This document shows positions 60,070 to 64,000 of a DNA stretch of 64,000 nt, piece by piece. Numbering within the stretch: position 1 is the first letter of the stretch; every line of letters starts with the position of its first letter. The stretch is taken from NCBI RefSeq assembly GCF_003627795.1, contig NZ_CP032684.1:156001-220000 (forward strand). Direction: 5' to 3'. Under the pieces are notes generated by a model, which saw only the letters and a program-made list of their open reading frames with translations, made no database searches and was not told where the DNA came from. The translations under genes were made by a program, and so were the position numbers. This stretch comes from Rhizobium sp. CCGE531. GTDB taxonomy: Bacteria; Pseudomonadota; Alphaproteobacteria; Rhizobiales; Rhizobiaceae.

Positions 60070-61019
60070 ACTGTCTGAGGGAAATAGCGCGCGAGGCTTG
60101 CGCGAACCCGATCACGCGGCGTTGCATCGCGATCGTCGGGCACGAAAGGCGTGCCAGTTATCGCTTCGTAGGCGCGGATATAGACCTTGGACGTCTGGTC
60201 GACGAGCTCACCCGGAATCTCCGGAATCTCATCCTTGTAGGGGTCGCAGCGCTCGGTGACCCAGGCACGTACGAAGTCCTTGTCGAAGCTTTCCGGGCGC
60301 GCTCCCTTCTCGAAGCGCTCCTGGTAGCTGTCGGCCAACCAGTAGCGGCTGCTGTCGGGCGTATGGATTTCATCGGCGAGGATGATGGTCCCGTTTTCGT
60401 CGGTCCCGAATTCATATTTGGTATCGGCGAGGATCAGCCCGCGCTTGCGAGCGATCTCCTGCCCACGCGCGAAGAGGGCCAAGGCGTAATCCGACAGCGT
60501 CTGCCATTGCGCGTTCGTGAGCAGTCCTTGTTCGATGATCTGGGCCGGCGTCAGCGGTTCGTCATGGCCGCCATCGAATTCCTTGCTCGTCGGCGTGATG
60601 ATCGGCTCCGGCAGGATCTGGTTGTCGCGCATGCCGTCCGGCAGCGTGATCCCGTACATCTCCCGCTGCCCCTTCTTATAGAGCGTCAGGATGGAGGTGC
60701 CGGTGGTGCCGGCGAGATAGCCGCGGACGACGACTTCGACGGGGAGAATATTCAGCCGCTTGCCGACGACGACATTCGGGTCCGGATAGTCGATCACATG
60801 GTTCGGGCAGATATCGCGTGTCTGTTCGAACCAGTAGCGCGCCGTTTGCGTCAGGACCTGGCCCTTATAGGGAATGCAGGTGAGGATGCGATCGAAGGCG
60901 CTCAGCCGATCGGTGCTGATGATGATGCGGCTGCCATCGGGCAGATCGTAATTCTCGCGCACCTTGCCGCGATAGTAGCTGGGCAATTCCGGAAAATAGG
61001 CTTCGGAGAGAATTCGCAA
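60066..61019 (-). CDS. purC: Phosphoribosylaminoimidazole-succinocarboxamide synthase (SAICAR synthetase)
   Basis: PurC joins CAIR to aspartate in purine synthesis. The 317-residue protein has [20 protein letters not shown] and [15 protein letters not shown] at the start, [17 protein letters not shown] and the SAICAR motif [15 protein letters not shown]. The longer form, with the C-terminal extension, is the second rhizobial PurC type. The start TTG at 61019 gives [15 protein letters not shown] at 61028 and TTG at 61031 are alternatives. It follows the PRTase gene on the same strand after 144 bases. Confidence 0.9.
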   Translation of the reverse strand: MRILSEAYFPELPSYYRGKVRENYDLPDGSRIIISTDRLSAFDRILTCIPYKGQVLTQTARYWFEQTRDICPNHVIDYPDPNVVVGKRLNILPVEVVVRGYLAGTTGTSILTLYKKGQREMYGITLPDGMRDNQILPEPIITPTSKEFDGGHDEPLTPAQIIEQGLLTNAQWQTLSDYALALFARGQEIARKRGLILADTKYEFGTDENGTIILADEIHTPDSSRYWLADSYQERFEKGARPESFDKDFVRAWVTERCDPYKDEIPEIPGELVDQTSKVYIRAYEAITGTPFVPDDRDATPRDRVRASLARYFPQTV

Positions 61020-61163
61020 CGTATCCACCAACAGGCTCGTGCATCCGCCCGACGGATGCTTCTTGGGCGGATCCTTAGCGCATTGCAGCCGGAATCGGAA
61101 CGGTTTTCCCATATATAATATGTAGTCCGCTGCCGGTCGCATGGTCGCGGCGGCGAAAAGCGG

Positions 61164-61847
61164 TCAGTTCGGCCGGCGCCAACAGCCGTTTTCGCTTCGC
61201 TCGAGGATCGGCGTCGAAAAGACGCCGATGATACGCTCGCTCCATTGCTTGCCGTCCATATCGACACGATCGCGCCAGCGTTCGGATTGCAGCATGGCCG
61301 CGCCGATCACGACAGGCTCGATGCCGCAGGAGGTCAGGAGAGAAAGCCCGGAAACGATCGAGGCGCCGCTGGAGATCACATCGTCGACAAGCGCCACGCG
61401 CTTTCCTTCCAGCAGCGGCAACATCCGCGGGTCCATATAAAGACGCTTTTCCTGGTTTGGCGTGGTGATCGAGGAGAGCGCAATCGACAATTCCTCGCGA
61501 TACCAGAATTTGCGCGAGGTGCCGAGCGGCACATAGCGCGTAAGGCCGAGCGCACGCGCCACCGCGGCTGCCAGCGTCAGGCCGAGCGTGGGCAATCCAG
61601 CGACGACATCGACATCATGAGCCGCGATCCGCGCGGCCAGCGCTTCCGCCAGCGTCTCCAGCACCGCGAAGCTCGCCTGATTGACGATCAGCGATGCGAG
61701 TGCATGGTCGCCGTCGGCAAGCACGCGGATCGGCAGGCGCAATTGCCGTCCGTCCGGCAGTTCGGCCACGTGGAAATCCGGCCGCTCCTCCATCGGGTCG
61801 AAGGTGCCGGGCGCATGCAGCTCCTGCCAGAAGTCATGGGGTTGCAT
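61164..61847 (-). CDS. Type I phosphoribosyltransferase
   Basis: The 227-residue protein has the PRPP motif VALVDDVISSGAS (151-163) and a hydrophobic core GLPTLGLTLAAAVARALGL; the N-terminal part is long and unlike OPRTase (PyrE). It is probably a PRTase of unknown base specificity. It starts 13 bases after the pseudouridine-synthase gene, so the two are likely cotranscribed. ATG at 61847 is used. Confidence 0.75.
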   Translation of the reverse strand: MQPHDFWQELHAPGTFDPMEERPDFHVAELPDGRQLRLPIRVLADGDHALASLIVNQASFAVLETLAEALAARIAAHDVDVVAGLPTLGLTLAAAVARALGLTRYVPLGTSRKFWYREELSIALSSITTPNQEKRLYMDPRMLPLLEGKRVALVDDVISSGASIVSGLSLLTSCGIEPVVIGAAMLQSERWRDRVDMDGKQWSERIIGVFSTPILERSENGCWRRPN

Positions 61848-61860
61848 CGCACGCAGCCTT

Positions 61861-62661
61861 CTATCTGTTGACCTTCATTCCGGCGCGCCGATGCAGTCCA
61901 AGGATTTCGGCCTCGGTCAAGGCCCGCACGCCGCCCTTCGGCAGATCGCCAAGCGCAATATCGCCAAAGGCGATGCGCACCAGCCGCAGGCATTCGATGC
62001 CGAGAGCCTCCAGCATGCGCCGGATCTGGCGGTTGCGGCCCTCCTTGAGCTCCACTTCGATCCAGCCGTTCCGGTCGCCGCTGCGCAGCAGGCGGGCGGA
62101 GCTCGCGGTCAAAAGCTCGCCATCGTCGATGATGCCGCGCTCCATGCGCGCAAGCTGCTCCTGGTCCATGATGCGGTCGACCTGCACGTGATAGGTCTTG
62201 CCGACATGGCTGACCGGATCGAGAAGTGTCTGGGCGAGCACCGTATCATTGGTAAAGAGCAGCAGCCCCTCGCTCGCCTTGTCCAGCCGCCCGACCGGGG
62301 CGAGATGGCGGGCATCGATCTCCTTGAGGCAATCATAGACCGTCGGCCGCCCCTCGGGGTCATCGCGGGTGGTCACCAGCCCGCGCGGCTTGTTCAGCAT
62401 GAAATAGAGCTTCTTTTCCGCTGATATCTCTGTGCCGTCGACCGCGAATGTCGAATGTTCCAGATCGACCCAGGTGGCGGGATCCGAGATCTTCCGGCCA
62501 TCCACGCTCACGCGGCCGGCGGCAATCAGCGCCTCCGCCTGGGTGCGGGAGCAGTAGCCGAGCTTGGAAAGCGCTCGCGGCAAGGTCACGCGCTTGCCTT
62601 CGGGCTCCTGGGCGCGCTTCGCCGCCCTGCCGGATCTTTGCGGTGATTGCCGCTGGCTCAC
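61861..62661 (-). CDS. RsuA/RluB/E/F family rRNA pseudouridine synthase
   Basis: The 266-residue protein has an N-terminal S4 domain (PRALSKLGYCSRTQAEALIAAGRV), the catalytic motif VGRLDKASEGLLLFTND with Asp127, and KTYHVQVDR and RNRQIRRMLEALG. The RluB, RluE and RluF subgroups differ in rRNA target; which applies here is not clear. It precedes the PRTase gene on the minus strand and is divergent from the response regulator. Confidence 0.9.
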   Translation of the reverse strand: MSQRQSPQRSGRAAKRAQEPEGKRVTLPRALSKLGYCSRTQAEALIAAGRVSVDGRKISDPATWVDLEHSTFAVDGTEISAEKKLYFMLNKPRGLVTTRDDPEGRPTVYDCLKEIDARHLAPVGRLDKASEGLLLFTNDTVLAQTLLDPVSHVGKTYHVQVDRIMDQEQLARMERGIIDDGELLTASSARLLRSGDRNGWIEVELKEGRNRQIRRMLEALGIECLRLVRIAFGDIALGDLPKGGVRALTEAEILGLHRRAGMKVNR

Positions 62662-62781
62662 CCGTCTGCCTCACGATCTTCATTGCTGTGGCCGCGCGCC
62701 GCGCCCGGAACGACATCCTTTCGCATGCCGGCGGCGGGGACGCAAATCGCATTGCCGAAGGGCAACCAAGGCCAAAAGCAG

Positions 62782-62813
62782 ACAGGGCTCGCATTCGTGG
62801 ATGCGAGCCCTGT
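62782..62813. other. Perfect 13-bp hairpin in an intergenic region
   Basis: ACAGGGCTCGCAT pairs with ATGCGAGCCCTGT around six bases. A second hairpin (GGCGGCA/TGCCGCC, about 62844-62861) is close. Neither strand has a gene ending here, so it is not an ordinary terminator. Confidence 0.55.
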
Positions 62814-62942
62814 CGCTGACCGGAGCGGGCGATGGGGTCGGGTAGGCGGCAAGGCTGCCGCCGTTCGCTTCGGAGGGATCGCGCTTGCCCCAAAAACCTG
62901 CACTGTTTCTTTTGCTGGGATTTTTCAAAAGACGGGAAATTT

Positions 62943-62957
62943 GTTACAGTTTGTAAC
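62943..62957. promoter_or_regulatory. Inverted repeat GTTACA-GTT-TGTAAC upstream of the response regulator
   Basis: Six-base arms are separated by three bases, 53 bases before the start codon. OmpR-type regulators often bind such repeats, so autoregulation is a reasonable guess. Confidence 0.5.
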
Positions 62958-63009
62958 GCCGACCGTTTCCCTGTTGCCAAAACGACCTCTCGCCCCGCAT
63001 GGAAGGGCC

Positions 63010-63729
63010 ATGGTTTTCGCATCGCTTCTTCTGGTCGAGGACGACCGCGAGATTAGGGCGCTCCTGGAGGAGTTCCTGAGCCGCGAGGGTTTCTCCGTGC
63101 AGGCGGCCGACAGCGCCGCCGCCATGGACCGTATGCTGTCCAAGGGTTTTCCCGATCTGATCATCCTCGACCTGATGCTGCCCGGCGAAGACGGCCTGTC
63201 GGCATGCCGGCGCATCCGCGCCCGCAGCAAGGTGCCGATCCTCATGCTGACGGCGAAGACGGAAGATATCGATCGCATCCTTGGCCTCGAAATGGGCGCT
63301 GACGACTATCTCGGCAAACCTTTCAATCCGCGCGAGCTTCTGGCGCGCATTCGCGCCATCCTTCGGCGATCCGGGCCGGAACGGCCGGAAGACGCCAGCA
63401 TTCCATCACGCCGCAAGTGCTTCGCCGGCCTGACCGTCGATCTCGACGGCCGCGTTATCGAGATGGAAGGCGAACGCGTCGTGCACCTGACGACGGCGGA
63501 GTTCGATCTGCTCGTCTGCTTTCTCGAACGGCCACGGCGCGTCCTGTCGCGCGAGCAATTGCTGGACTGGACACGCGGCCGCGGCGCCGATCCCTTCGAT
63601 CGCACCATCGACGTCACGGTCTCCCGCCTGCGCACCAAGCTCGGGCATTGCCTGCCCGATGGCGCCCATATCATCACCACCGTGCGCAATGCCGGCTATC
63701 TCCTCACCACGGACGTCAAGGATGTCTGA
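63010..63729 (+). CDS. OmpR-family response regulator
   Basis: The 239-residue protein has a receiver domain (1 to about 120) with Asp11-Asp12, phosphoacceptor Asp54 (LDLMLP) and Lys103 (LGKPF), and a winged-helix output domain (VHLTTAEFDLLVCFLERP, SRLRTKLG, VRNAGYLLT). The annotated start is ATG at 63010; the open frame upstream to 62647 is not similar. It starts two-component signalling with the kinase three bases downstream. The regulated genes are not evident. Confidence 0.93.
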   Translation: MVFASLLLVEDDREIRALLEEFLSREGFSVQAADSAAAMDRMLSKGFPDLIILDLMLPGEDGLSACRRIRARSKVPILMLTAKTEDIDRILGLEMGADDYLGKPFNPRELLARIRAILRRSGPERPEDASIPSRRKCFAGLTVDLDGRVIEMEGERVVHLTTAEFDLLVCFLERPRRVLSREQLLDWTRGRGADPFDRTIDVTVSRLRTKLGHCLPDGAHIITTVRNAGYLLTTDVKDV

Positions 63730-63732
63730 GCC

Positions 63733-64000
63733 ATGCTGAAACTCGGTCTCGTCGCCCGCATCATCATGATCGTCGCCGTGGCATTGTTCGTCATACAGCT
63801 CGCGGCTTTCGCCGCCGCCCAGCTGAAGCCGGATACGCCCTTCAATCCGGAGCTGTCGCCGGCCATGCAGGTCAAGACGGCGATCCGTCTTCTCGATGCC
63901 GTTCCGCCCGAGGCGCAGCCGATCGCCGTGCGGGCGCTGAATGCCAATGGCCTGGCGATCCGGCTCGCCGATGCGCCGGTGCCCGGTAAGAAGAACGAGA
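63733..64000 (+). CDS. Sensor histidine kinase (N-terminal part, cut by window)
   Basis: The visible 89 residues begin MLKLGLVARIIMIVAVALF, with a first membrane segment, then a periplasmic-type stretch (LKPDTPFNPELSPAMQVKTA). No kinase motif is seen before the window ends, but the position three bases after an OmpR-type regulator makes a histidine kinase very likely. Confidence 0.75.
   Translation, partial: MLKLGLVARIIMIVAVALFVIQLAAFAAAQLKPDTPFNPELSPAMQVKTAIRLLDAVPPEAQPIAVRALNANGLAIRLADAPVPGKKNE

Overview
The window is GC-rich chromosomal DNA of an alphaproteobacterium, most likely a Rhizobium or close Rhizobiaceae relative. The evidence is the neighbour set: an Irr-type Fur regulator beside fabA-fabB-fabI, a FYDLN_acid protein beside an aroA/cmk/rpsA locus, the order rimP-nusA-ylxR-infB, the ffs-dnaX-ybaB unit, a DUF982 protein, and several families of short palindromic repeats typical of rhizobial intergenic DNA. 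Most of the window is core genome. About 61 protein genes, three pseudogenes, one tRNA and one SRP RNA can be supported. No CRISPR array, prophage or large island was seen.

Layout. 1-3.1 kb: rpsA (cut by the window edge) and cmk, then decayed pieces of a paiB-like gene and of aroA. 3.3-7.3 kb: FYDLN_acid gene, tRNA-Ala(GGC) and small accessory genes (GIY-YIG, DUF1275, DUF218, a secreted Cys-rich protein, a TRIC-like channel). 7.4-10.8 kb: irr and the unsaturated fatty-acid operon fabA-fabB-fabI. 10.8-14 kb: a GNAT, an acyltransferase broken by one in-frame TGA, and an RsmC-like methyltransferase. 14-24.3 kb, minus strand: the translation and RNA block pnp, rpsO, truB, rbfA, infB, ylxR-like, nusA, rimP. 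24.4-31 kb: lytic transglycosylase, recR, a LysE exporter with a hydrolase and a divergent AsnC regulator, ybaB, dnaX and the 4.5S-type SRP RNA. 31-36.2 kb: HIT, nudC, a WYL regulator, two VOC genes and one IS4-type insertion with exact ends.

36.3-50 kb: pheA, kdsB, cycM, a patatin, an AEC transporter preceded by a possible structured RNA, adenosine kinase, a CadD-like transporter, an SH3 protein, a hydroxyacid dehydrogenase, a MurA paralogue with Asp at the usual catalytic Cys, moeB-like, recF and dnaJ. 50-64 kb: dnaK, a class A penicillin-binding protein, three small proteins, an SH3 protein with a Trp/Asp/Arg-rich tail, an orphan NodT-type outer-membrane factor, purC, a phosphoribosyltransferase with an rRNA pseudouridine synthase, and an OmpR-type two-component pair (kinase cut by the window edge).

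The main unusual points are: the lost aroA in an otherwise conserved locus; the single nonsense codon in the acyltransferase; a transposase whose reading frame breaks in a G-run; the Cys-to-Asp MurA paralogue; a candidate minus-strand RNA at 41.2-41.34 kb; and repeat elements that form the stop codons of three genes and a ribosome-binding site of another. No wholly new multi-gene system was recognised.
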